Origin: Seminavis robusta
Taxonomy: Eukaryota; Bacillariophyta; Bacillariophyceae; Naviculales; Naviculaceae
DNA: 39,974 nt
Direction: 5' to 3'
Assembly (NCBI GenBank): GCA_903772945.1
Contig: CAICTM010001009.1
Span: 1-39,974 of the forward strand
The notes under the pieces were generated by a model. It saw only the letters and a list, made by a program, of their open reading frames with translations. It had not been told where the DNA came from and searched no databases. The position numbers and the translations under genes are program-made. This document shows, piece by piece, positions 20,436 through 29,997 of the stretch; position 1 is the first letter of the stretch, and every line of letters starts with the position of its first letter.

Positions 20436-21539
20436 ATGGCGCTTACCAGTGAGGAATTGCATGCGCTTTCAAACCTATTGCCTTCGTTATTGCTGTTGTT
20501 CGTGCTATCCTGCATTGCCAGTGCTGTGATTCATTTCCGTCCATCATTGCAATCATTCGAGCTGCAAAAGTTGAGAAGTTCACTCCACAAAGAACTCCAA
20601 ACTTGGTATTCAAAAGTCAGTACCTTAGCAATGAGAAACACCAACAATCTTCTCAAGTTGGTTGAAGACTTGTGGTGCAACTCACTTCAGGTGGCTGGCA
20701 CTGCTGCAAACGTATTTCTGGGGTCGCTCAGAGACTTGTCCAAATCACTGCAAGTGGCTGGGAATGCTGCAATCTGTCTTTGCAAACGAACCAAGAAAGA
20801 TCCAGCAGATGATCTGATCTGTCCCATCACAAGAGAGCTGCCCTGGGTCCCTGTGATTGCTGCGGATGGAAGAACCTATGAAAAAGAGGCCATTGAGACC
20901 TACTTCAAGACACAGCGGGAAAAGGGACTAACAGTCAAGTCAGTTATCACCAACGAGCCAATGTCTGACACTCTGATCCCAGCCCCACACATCAAAAGCT
21001 TGATTGTCACATTGATTGAGAACCAAGCCATCCAGGGTGATGTGGTTGAATTCTGGCATGAAAAAGCCCAGCAAGTGAAGCAGAAGGAATCATTGCTACA
21101 AAGGGCGAATGATGGTGACAGTGAGGCCATGTATGCAGTAGCCGTCTACTGCAAGGGTGGCATCAAAGGCTTTCAGAAAGACCCACAGCTGGCCTGTGAA
21201 TGGTACCGAAAGTCACATGAAGCTGGCAATGTGAAAGGAACTGCGGGTCTTGGGGTGGCATTTGTTAAAGGAAGCACCATAACGAAGTCCCAGCAGCTGG
21301 GAATCCATTACCTGACTGTGGCTGCAACTGCAGGATCAGATTTTGCTGCTCTTGAGCTTGGACTTGCCTTTGCAAATGGACGCATTGGTGTGCCTGTGAA
21401 TGAGAAGGAAGCGATCTTTTGGTTGCAGAAGAGCTTGGGAGTTTGTACGCACTCACACATGGCCAAGGATTTGACACTGAATGCCCAAAAGCTATTGGAC
21501 AAACTGTTGAAAATTCAGAATACAGAGAAGAAGGCATGA
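20436..21539 (+). CDS. Membrane-anchored U-box/Sel1-repeat protein, copy B
   Basis: This 367-aa paralogue aligns with copy A along its whole length when started at ACC-ATGG 20436. It has the hydrophobic anchor LLPSLLLLFVLSCIASAV at residues 13-30, the U-box from residue 122 (DLICPITRELPWVPV, DGRTYEKEAIETYF) and Sel1 repeats at about 225-350, including ACEWYRKSHEAGN and EKEAIFWLQKSLG. The C-terminus is Lys-rich. The proposed job is E2-dependent ubiquitylation at a membrane, with the Sel1 repeats holding a partner; this is inferred from domains. The frame is intact. A truncated paralogue lies 5 kb downstream in the same orientation beyond a Harbinger element. Confidence 0.88.
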   Translation: MALTSEELHALSNLLPSLLLLFVLSCIASAVIHFRPSLQSFELQKLRSSLHKELQTWYSKVSTLAMRNTNNLLKLVEDLWCNSLQVAGTAANVFLGSLRDLSKSLQVAGNAAICLCKRTKKDPADDLICPITRELPWVPVIAADGRTYEKEAIETYFKTQREKGLTVKSVITNEPMSDTLIPAPHIKSLIVTLIENQAIQGDVVEFWHEKAQQVKQKESLLQRANDGDSEAMYAVAVYCKGGIKGFQKDPQLACEWYRKSHEAGNVKGTAGLGVAFVKGSTITKSQQLGIHYLTVAATAGSDFAALELGLAFANGRIGVPVNEKEAIFWLQKSLGVCTHSHMAKDLTLNAQKLLDKLLKIQNTEKKA

Positions 21540-22474
21540 CTCTACTGTTGTGACACGGATGCAATAGCGAACAGTTTCCTCAGGTCTAAAATTGGACAAA
21601 ATAGGACAGAATGAATCCCCCCCAAAGTAAATGCCATAGGCTCCACGCCACCACCTGATTTCGAATCCGAGTAATGGCGGTAATTCTATAGTCCAGCACG
21701 TACTTTGATGTGTTGCGACGTTTTGAGCGTCAATGCCACGAGCACTACCTGGTATGTACTGCCACCAACACCCGATTACCAAACGACAACTTGTTGTATG
21801 GGTAGAATCTTTTAAAATAAAAGTGCATAATAAAAATTAAGAGTAAGATGTTTTAATGGCTTAACCGATTTATATGCTGAATCATCTGCTTTTAGCGTTA
21901 GGGGGGCATTTCACAGACTAGAGCTAGCCGTTCAGTGCCGTTCTCACAGCATGGGCTTTGGCCCGATTTTTGAAATTGGTTGGAGGCTTTCTCTCACAAA
22001 TTCAGAAGCAGGAAGAATTGACCATGACACGGACCAGGGAGGAGATGATGTTGACCAAGGAGATCAATGAGCTCTCCTTGAAAGAACTCGTCACTCTTCG
22101 CCGAAAGTTACGGGAATGGAAAGAAACACAACCATCATAGCTGTTCTTAACGAGCCAAAAATGGGCATCCGGGTGCGTTGGAATGCACCCCTGCTTGTCG
22201 TGCTGACGTGTCCCAAGAAACCTGGCTAAAAATTCTGCGATGCTGCGGTTCGCAGCCCTTGATTGTAAGCACGTGCTAGGGCTGCGAACCGCAGCATCGC
22301 AGAATTTTAAGCCTAAATATTCTTAGGGCAAAGCCAGGCCAACCAAAACTGAAACTAACTCTCACATTTTGCTCAATAATCGTAACAAGACTTGACTAAC
22401 AAGACTGATCTTTACAAGACTAGTGCACGGTCGAGTGAAGGAATGTTATCGTTTAGTTGTACCCACATAGCAAC
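21540..22474. other. Region between U-box copy B and the transposase
   Basis: This region holds the long hairpin (separate entry), a possible element end at 21902, and a short frame at 22024-22140 from an ATG. That frame encodes 38 aa with a charged helix (EINELSLKELVTLRRKLREW); I do not recognise it, and it could be an exon relic of the mobile element. Confidence 0.4.
22224..22313. repeat. Long hairpin with 31-bp perfect arms
   Basis: Arm 22229-22259 is the exact reverse complement of 22278-22308, with an 18-nt spacer. One mismatch outward, GGCT/AGCC at 22224-22227 and 22310-22313 extends the pairing. It lies about 160 bp before the transposase ATG. Confidence 0.95.
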
Positions 22475-23782
22475 ATGGACGCAATTATCGAAGGATCGTT
22501 TGCCCAGGTGAGGGCCTTCCATGAGCAGGGATATGCTGCCGAAGATGAGCTTTGGGATTTGTATCAGCAGTATTTCCTTCTTGTCTTGAGTTATCTGTGT
22601 CTTACCACGGCCCTGAAGCATCCTCGCAATCCAGCCTACTTCGAGCAACGTTTGGCATGGGAAGAATACGCATACAAGCACACCGTTCGTGGGACGTTCA
22701 AACGCAGATTGAGGATGACGCGTGATTCTTTTGATCTACTACTCAGTTATCTAGTGAGCCATTTGACGGTGAATGAGAAGATGGCTAGTCTGCGTGGCGG
22801 AATGATTATCCCAGAGCTTTCCTTGTACAGCACAGTCCGTTGGTTGGCAGGGGGCTCATATCTTGACATTACCGATATCGTGGGAGTGTCAGTGTCTTCT
22901 TTCTACCGTATTGTCTGGAAGACAATTGTCGCAATCGTCAAGGCCCCGGAACTATCCATAAGCTTCCCCACAACAGCTGATGAAATTGCAGACAACCTTG
23001 CCGGTTTTGCTGAGATCAGCTTCAATCAAGCAATAACAAACTGTGTTGGAGTTTGCGACGGATTCCTTCTTCGAACCAAGGTCCCAAGCAAGGAGGAAGC
23101 CGGCAATGTGCGATGTTTCTTCTCTGGGCATTATCAGTGTTACGGTGTGAATGTGCAAGCTGTCACGGACCATTTGTGTCGATTTCTTTACATTGCCGTG
23201 GCTGGTCCTGGAGTGGCAAAGGATCGCGACGCAGCTGAGCATTGTGGTATGACCGAACTGGTAAACAATCTACCCCATGGCATTTGCGTCATTGGCGATG
23301 CTGCCTACGAGCCCTCTGAACATATGGTTCCCATTTATCAGGGGCAAGACAAACGCAATGCCAAGTATGATAACTTCAACTTTTACGCTTCTCAGTTGCG
23401 CATTCGTGTTGAAATGGCCTTCGGAATGATGTGCACGAAATGGGGTATATTGAATCGCCCGTGCATGTGTAAGTTGAAGAATGTCAAATGGATGGTGCAA
23501 GCAATTGGCCGACTGCACAACTTTTGTATTAACCAAAGGTTGATCGACAACGCTATTGATGCCGATGAAGAACACTGGTCGCGTGCAGTTCGTGAGGGTA
23601 AGGCCTATCTTCCCTCCACTCCACATCAAGATGGAGATCCAATCAACTTAGATGCTCTGTTTGTTGATGACAACGTCATGACCTTCCGTGGCCACTCTGA
23701 GCTCCGCGAAGCTATGGCCGATCGTGTTGCTTCCCTTGGCTTAACACGTCCTGCCTCCAATCGCATCAACAACGACGAGTAA
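22475..23782 (+). CDS. PIF/Harbinger DDE transposase (DDE_Tnp_4 type)
   Basis: This intact 435-aa frame starts at ATG 22475; the open frame to 22457 begins only with TTG. An N-terminal helical region, including FKRRLRMTRDSFDLLLSYL and an HTH-like segment ITDIVGVSVSSFYRIVWKT, precedes an RNase-H-like nuclease core. The catalytic acids are Asp195 in VCDGFLL, Asp275 in VIGDAAYEPS and Glu313 in RIRVEMAFGMM, with a spacing of 37 between the second Asp and the Glu as expected. Family hallmarks also include HYQCYGVNVQ and the final LHNFCINQR. These enzymes cut and paste the element, normally with a Myb-like partner protein. The complete frame with all catalytic residues suggests recent activity, although its neighbour is broken. 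Confidence 0.93.
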   Translation: MDAIIEGSFAQVRAFHEQGYAAEDELWDLYQQYFLLVLSYLCLTTALKHPRNPAYFEQRLAWEEYAYKHTVRGTFKRRLRMTRDSFDLLLSYLVSHLTVNEKMASLRGGMIIPELSLYSTVRWLAGGSYLDITDIVGVSVSSFYRIVWKTIVAIVKAPELSISFPTTADEIADNLAGFAEISFNQAITNCVGVCDGFLLRTKVPSKEEAGNVRCFFSGHYQCYGVNVQAVTDHLCRFLYIAVAGPGVAKDRDAAEHCGMTELVNNLPHGICVIGDAAYEPSEHMVPIYQGQDKRNAKYDNFNFYASQLRIRVEMAFGMMCTKWGILNRPCMCKLKNVKWMVQAIGRLHNFCINQRLIDNAIDADEEHWSRAVREGKAYLPSTPHQDGDPINLDALFVDDNVMTFRGHSELREAMADRVASLGLTRPASNRINNDE

Positions 23783-23893
23783 GTAGTAGAGTAGTAGCCT
23801 AACAAAATAGTAGTAGAAAGACATGTTTTACATCTAGCCACAACTGTGGTATTCACTATTATCAATTAACAACTAATCCTACAACTGCTCTCT

Positions 23894-26060
23894 TCAAAGC
23901 TTGTCAAACTCTTGCTCTTTGTTGCTACCATCATCCTCATTGCCCTCGCTCAATTGCATCATCGCGCGCTCTTCTTGGTCATGGCTTGGTGGGATGAGAT
24001 GGCAAACAATTGACTCTCCAATGCCAATCTTAAGTTCAACTTCCAGATCCCGAACACGTTTAGCAATATTGCGCAGCAACTGCAAAGCTCCTGGTCTTGT
24101 GCTTTCACGTAGAGAGATAACACGCTCTGCCAAACGATCGTACTCAGCCCACTGTCTGGTGATTCTCTCCTCTTCGATTCTGCTGGTGTCACTTTCAGCT
24201 CTTGCTGTTTGGATCGCGATGATTCCGTTGCTGGTGTTATGGAAAATTCTTGCCATGTTTTCATTGGTTCGTGTAGCCGTCGACCCTGTAAGACTACTTG
24301 TGCTGCTGGTCAAGATTGAACCGCTTTCAGGGAGCTTTGTGGAGTCAGAGCGAAGGTCTTCCTTCAGATATTGTTCAAAGGCCCCTTCAATAGCAGGGTG
24401 CTCGAGGCACATAAGATCAATGTAATAGGCTACTTCAGGAGGAACCTTGCAGCATTGGCGAACCGTGAGAGTCTTCATCCGACAAAAGGACCAAAAGTCG
24501 CTGCCATGGGAACCTGATGCTTTCATTGCAACAAAACGCACTTTCTCTCTTGCTCTCATGGCATCATTCATCATCTGAGCACAACTTGCCTGAGTTGAAT
24601 GGTCAAAGTCATTCAGCTCTGGCTGATTATTGCACCTGATATCATGCATTCGTTCATCCTCATCCTCATTACTGAAATGAAGGAGACACAACACTTCGTT
24701 GTTTTCTCGATCATTGACAAACTCTGAAACATCAAGCCAAAACTGCTTCACAGGGCTTCCACCGCCAGAAGCTTCGAAGTCATCTCTTGTCTTCCTGTCA
24801 TTCAACGTGATGAACCGTTCGCAATGATCAGGATGGAAGCAAGCATTAATGATTCGCAGATAAGTGTGGCGCTTCTTATCTTTTGCCAGTGTGGTGCTGT
24901 TGGGTACCTCCGACAAATGATAGGCGTCACCTTGGATGCAGCGACTGGCAATCTTCAACCTGCAGTCGAATTTGCGAGCGCAGACAAGCTGCTCAACACG
25001 AGGCTGAGCTCACACCTTTGCACCCAAAGTTGGAAGCCAGCTTTCGCAAGTTTTCACTGCTCAGGTCTTGCAAAACAAACTTCTCATAATTCCCTTGTTC
25101 TTCACTGCTGACTTCGATGTATTGGGCTAGCTTCCAAGGACCAGGATTCTCTTTATTGCGTGGGTTCATCTCTTCGCCCATGACAAGACGCTTTCTATGT
25201 TCGAAGCGAAAGGCTGCCAATGCCGGGGGAAGTGGTTGCTTGTTCCTCGTTGCACTTTGTTTCTTTTCGCCAGTGGGTGTTGCCCTGCCAGTATTGCCCT
25301 TAGCTTTCTTCTTATTTGTCTTCCTCACTGTTGCGTTGGTAGTCACAGCAGAAGCAGAAGCATCACCAGTAGCGTCTTCAAAAGTATCTTGGTCACAAGG
25401 TACTGGTTCATCAGCCTCTGCTCTGATTGGAGAAAAGTTTGAAGCAGCAACTGGCCATTCCACTCATGGGGGAAGCCCCGCAACACCACTGTGAGGTAGA
25501 GGCGTCCCAGGAACATATTCCATTTGATAGAAATTCATTTGTCTGTGATGCTCTTCAGAAGCAGCTGTTCTCTGGTAGCTATTACGGAAGTTCCTTTGCC
25601 ACTGTGGCACAGCAACTGGATTGGTCCGTGCTGGGTAAGGTGGAGGCGGAACGCCCTGGCCTGTTTCCGCGGGAGGGTATTGCTTGTGATGGAATGGCAC
25701 CTGCTGCTGGAGCTGGTGCATTTCCTGTAGATAAGACGTTTCCTTTGGTGCTGCTTTTTGGCGATCGGCCTCTGCTTCTTCCTGCCTGGCTCTTGTTTCT
25801 TCTTCGGTTAGTTGCGCAAGCAAGGGAACATCACCTTCTTCAAGGGCAGTACTCGTATCATCCTCATCCTCCGATGAACTTTCAAGGGCCTGTGACAAGG
25901 ACAGCTCAGCCTTTCTGCGCTTCTCAATAGCTGCCTTTTTGTACCGAGCCAGCAACTCCTCATCTTCCGTGTCATCTTCCGAGTCTGAGCTCAACATTAT
26001 GTTCACCTTCGCCTTGGCTTTCTCTTTCTCTTTCTCTTTGGGTTTCTCCTGCATCATCAT
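23894..26060 (-). pseudogene. Broken accessory gene of the Harbinger element
   Basis: Three collinear open stretches read as one gene. 26060-25464 starts MMMQEKPKEKEKEK and is Ser/Asp/Glu-rich. It ends at an in-frame TGA (25464-25466), and the same frame resumes at once through 25463-24993. A shift of frame then leads into 25009-23894, which ends in a coiled-coil-like region (RIEEERITRQWAEYDRLAER). The overlapping ends at 24993-25009 fit a one-base indel. There is no good intron at either break. By position this should be the DNA-binding partner protein of the transposase, but I do not see a clear Myb/SANT motif. Functional decay or an assembly error are both possible. Confidence 0.55.
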
Positions 26061-26610
26061 CTTGGCTACGAGAAACAGCACTTATTAGCACTTATCTGCA
26101 ACCTCTAATGATGAATATCTTTATCGGATTATGAGGAGCAGACCAGCAAAAGTCAGCGAAAGTCAACGAAAGTTACAGCGACGTTGAATTGTGCGTTTAT
26201 TTATCTTTTTTTGGGTACTCTAATACATCTATTCTGACACTCCAACCAATGGCGCTCCTCCAATTTTCTTACTTAGCCTTTCAACTGATGCGTCTCCGCA
26301 TTTTGCTTCCATGATTAGAGCTTCCTCCACGTATGTTCTGGACTTGTTAATAGCTTTCTGCAGTTTTCTTCGTCAACCCAAAAGTGTTCTGTACGCGAAG
26401 TCAACAAAAAGCCACATTTAGTGAGCACTCACAGAGTGGCGAGGCCGGCATGCTTGGGGAACAAGAACCGCACCTCAGGGAATAAATGAGTCTGGGAAAG
26501 CCCCAACACCAGAACCAGTTTCCCATGTAGGACATGTCCGATGTGACATGGCTGGCGTCAGAAAATGTTCCGTTGGGGTGCGGTGAGTACCACACTGCGC
26601 GATGTGATAG
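26061..26610. other. Spacer between Harbinger core and U-box copy C
   Basis: No supported gene. The expected anchor and linker of U-box copy C are not recognisable here in any frame. Confidence 0.5.
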
Positions 26611-27486
26611 GAACTGCTATCAGCCAACAAGTATCACAAGAAAGATCCGGCGGCTGATCTGATCTGTCCCATCACCAGAGAGCTTCCTTGGGTCCCTGTG
26701 ACTGCTCAAGATGGAAGAACTTATGAAAAAGAGGCCATTGAGACTCATTTCAAAACACTGCAGGGAAAAGGACTACCAATCAAGTCACCCATCACCAATG
26801 AACCCATGGGGGGTAACCTCCTGCCCGTCCCACACATCAAGAGTCTGATAGAGACATTGATTGACAATAAAGCCATTCAAGGTGATACATTGGAAGCTTG
26901 GAATGAAAAAGTGCAGGAGCAAAAGACAAAAAAAGACCTGTTGCAGAAGGCCAATGAGGGAAGCCGTAGGGCTATGTTCAAAGTGGCACAGCACTACGCT
27001 GCAGGATCTAATGGTTTTGGAGAAGATGCAAAACTAGCCTTCAAATGGTACAAAAAGGCACATGCTGCTGGCAATGTGAAAGCCACATCATTTCTTGGGG
27101 ATGCCCTTGTAAATGGAAAAGGTGTTCGGAAGTCTCGTCGACTTGGCAGTTTGTACATTACTCAAGCTGCAACTGCAGGTTCTGACTTTGCTGCATATTC
27201 TCTGGGAAAAGCATTTGCTACAGGATCATGGAGCTTGCCTGAGAATGAAGATGAAGCCATCTTTTGGCTCCGAAAGTGCTTGGGAGATTGTGCTCACTTT
27301 CACATGACCAAAGATATGAAAAAGAAAGCCCAAGGACTTCTGGAGGAACTGAGGAGGACTACGATTCGTCCTCGGACTCTGATTCATCACAATCTGACTA
27401 TTCTGATTCTTCAGAGTATTACTAAGATTTCGGCATTGTGTGTGCTTGCTTTCCACCTACGGTGTTTTCATGAAGGCGTTTTCTAG
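26611..27486 (+). pseudogene. U-box/Sel1-repeat protein, copy C, 5'-truncated
   Basis: The frame opens after TAG 26608-26610 and enters the U-box almost at once (KKDPAADLICPITRELPWVP at about 26638). There is no ATG and no membrane anchor; the earliest apparent start, at 26698, is GTG. The U-box and Sel1 repeats are intact, with AFKWYKKAHAAGN and EDEAIFWLRKCLGD. After LLEEL (about 27350) the frame runs into an unrelated hydrophobic tail. One frame over, the sequence reads an acidic Asp/Ser-rich tail (DYDSSSDSDSSQSDYSDSS) ending at TAA near 27425, which suggests loss of one G. It may be a pseudogene, or a gene whose 5' exon was displaced by the adjacent transposon. Confidence 0.75.
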
Positions 27487-27939
27487 CTTCAATTGAACAT
27501 CTCGAGCCTTGGCTGTACCAAATTAGAACCGGATATTACACTGTAGATGGAACTGCGTAGTAGTTTGGAGGTTACCGTACGGGCCAGCATATTGGCCAGT
27601 AGTTGTGTCCGCAATAGAGTGGACCTATTTGAGTATTTTTCTTTTAGTCTTGTTGCCACTTTTCCGTTCGAGGGTGTTGTCATTCTCGCCTCCGAGAATC
27701 GGTCCTCAAGGCTACCAGTTTTTAGTCTATGCTGGTACTGCGCTTCTGAATGGATTTTTCATTTAAATGAGAGTCCGTAAAGGATCAAATCTATCTGATA
27801 AATTAGACTAAGGTGAAGATTCTGTATACATAGTCTAGCTCGAAGTGGTGGCACTTCGAGGTCGCGTTGGGTTCATTGCTTGCTGGTCGCTGGCTTGTTC
27901 GCTTGCTTTTGGTTATTGCTTGATAATTAGTTCGTTAGT
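27487..27939. other. Intergenic spacer
   Basis: This 453-bp stretch lies between U-box copy C and the dehydrogenase 3' end (convergent). No gene or repeat recognised. Confidence 0.55.
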
Positions 27940-29434
27940 CTAGTACCCAAGCACTGGATCGACTGGGTTGAGAAGATCTTCTCCACAGAGAAAACGTGGT
28001 AGATTCTCATTGAGAAAGAATTGTGTGGCCTCGTGCATAAAGGTTGCCGTTTGATCCATATTGTGTGGGGAGATGAGCAGGTTGTCGAGGTCCCACATTT
28101 CGCTCGATTGCGGGATTGGTTCTTCGGTAAAGACATCCAGTGCGGCACCCTTGAGTTTGCCCGATTTCAACGCTGTGATCAATGCCGCTTCATCGACGAC
28201 GGGTCCACGTCCCAGATTGATGAATACAGCATTTTCCTTGACGGCTTCAAAGGCTTGCGCATTGACCATGCCTCGTGTTTCAACCGTACTGGGTGCCGAG
28301 CAGACAATGTAATCGGATTCGCTCATGAGTTGATTCAAACTGGCCTTGTCGGTCCCGTAGACAACATCACAGAGTGGATCGTTTTTGGAAAGGAAAGGGT
28401 GTCGTCGAAGTGCCACAATGCGCATTCCATAGACACTGGCCAATTTGGCACATGCCTGACGAGCGATTGCAGGAAGAAAGGAAAGAAAGCGTTGTTTTGA
28501 ACGCATGATGGCGACGAGGCGAATTGATGTGTTGTAATCCGTATTCATGACGGTGAACGAACATGTTGCGAAGAGCGAAACAGAAGAGAAGAACGGAATG
28601 AGCACACAATGACGGAAACGAGACACCGCTGGTACCCAATCTTTGCTTTAGCATTTTTGTGGACCGTTCTTGTTCCTCTTTGAGAGTTTTACTTACTTTT
28701 CCAATATCACCGTATCCCACAATTCCCATGGTTTTTCCACGCAATTCTTCGACATCATACTTTTCCCAATTCTTGTTGGCTTGTTGACGCATCAATCGTG
28801 GCAGGTCCTTGGCAAAATAACTGCAGGCCATCATGACGTATTCGGCCAAGGACGACGAGAACTGTCCCTTGGCATTCGTAAGGGTCACATTTCTACTACG
28901 ATTGCACAGCTCTTGCAATTCCTCGGATTCGACAAAATCAATTCCCGCCGAACGACAATGAACCCATTCAATGCTGGGAAAGGCGGCCAATACCAACGGC
29001 AATTGCGATGCGGCACGAGGACAACTGGGACACATGAATGCTACATTCGGTTGTTGTTGTGGATCCTGCATCAAGTGTTCAAAGTCTTGTAGACTGGTAC
29101 CAATGCCCAGTAGACTGGAGGAAAGCGGCAATTTGCCATTGTGAAGCAGTTCATCGGCGGGTTCGTTGGGATCGGCCAAAGAAATGATTTTGGCTTCGCG
29201 TTGGATGCTTTCTGGAGAAATATCGAGCAAGTAGGAATAGGTCCCCTTGTCGCTGGTTTCTCGATTCCAAAACTTGTACTGTCGTTGGGCAGGATCAGCC
29301 CAACTTTTCCCTTGCTGATTGCTAGTAGACGACGAGATTACGGCCGAGGCATGAAAGTACCGTCCGAAAGTGCCATGGATTTGTTGTTGCCTTTGCGGGG
29401 CCAACCGAGAAGCGATACTTCTCGCTAATCTCAT
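27940..29434 (-). CDS. D-isomer-specific 2-hydroxyacid dehydrogenase, 2 exons, mitochondrial-type
   Basis: CDS is complement of 27940-28455 and 28697-29434, giving 417 aa. The 241-bp intron (28456-28696) begins GTAAGT and ends TCAG in phase 0. It splits the NAD-binding loop, so splicing rebuilds GIVGYGDIGK|ACAKLASVYG, the GxGxxG motif. The catalytic set is Arg329 in NLGRGPVVDEA, Glu358 in DVFTEEPIP and His377 in SPHNMDQT. The enzyme should reduce or oxidise a 2-keto/2-hydroxy acid with NAD(P); glyoxylate/hydroxypyruvate-type substrates are possible, but specificity cannot be read. The N-terminus is MRLARSIASRLAPQRQQQ, Arg-rich and free of acids, a mitochondrial presequence by appearance, with no plastid-type signal peptide. 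Confidence 0.9.
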
Positions 29435-29997
29435 CTTCCTTGGTGATTCTATTCTTTTTGGAATTCAATTTACTGTAGCAGGATCAGGAATCGAATCTTT
29501 GCAGAGGCAATAATATATACAAGCAGGGAACGCAATATGAAAGGACGGACTTCAAAGAGCGTCTTTGAAGCATGTGATTGCGATCTTCGCTCCAAGAAAA
29601 AATAAATGAGGGTGAACAAAACGCTGACGTGGTGTTGGCGTGGATTCTTCAACCGTGACTAACTAATCGTGACTCAAGTCGAGAGAAACAGCTGCCGACA
29701 AGCTGCTTTTTGCCTCAATCAAGCTGTAACTGAAGCAGCTGCGTCGGCCGAAGGAAAGGAGAGAAGACACAGACAGCCGAAACCAATCCTCCTCATCATA
29801 TCATTCACATCTCAATTCATCACCGTACTGTAGCCAGGAAACGGCTCCTTCTCTTCTCATCCCATCCCATCGTCTCACAATCTTCTCCAAGAAAGGGTGC
29901 TGTTAAGAAGGTTGCTTTGTGCCGACCACCAAGCCAAAAGAGCTCCTCTGAAAGAATTTCCCATCTTCGTTCCCCTCTACTAGCTAGCTAGTCAGTG
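29435..29997. promoter_or_regulatory. Divergent promoter region, dehydrogenase and ankyrin/LRR-like gene
   Basis: This 563-bp spacer lies between divergent starts. CT-rich, CATCCCATCC-type sequence lies at about 29850-29890 and CTAGCTAGCTAG sits just upstream of the ATG. No other gene. Confidence 0.45.

Larger units (their letters stand above)
21902..26505. mobile_element. PIF/Harbinger-type DNA transposon (boundaries tentative)
   Basis: The core is the DDE transposase at 22475-23782 and a convergent, broken accessory gene at 23894-26060, the usual two-gene organisation of Harbinger elements. Candidate inverted ends are GGGGGCATTTCACAGAC at 21902-21918 and GTCTGGGAAAGCCCC at 26491-26505. They pair with about two differences, but I could not see a matching 3-bp target duplication. 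Only the coding core is secure. Confidence 0.55.
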
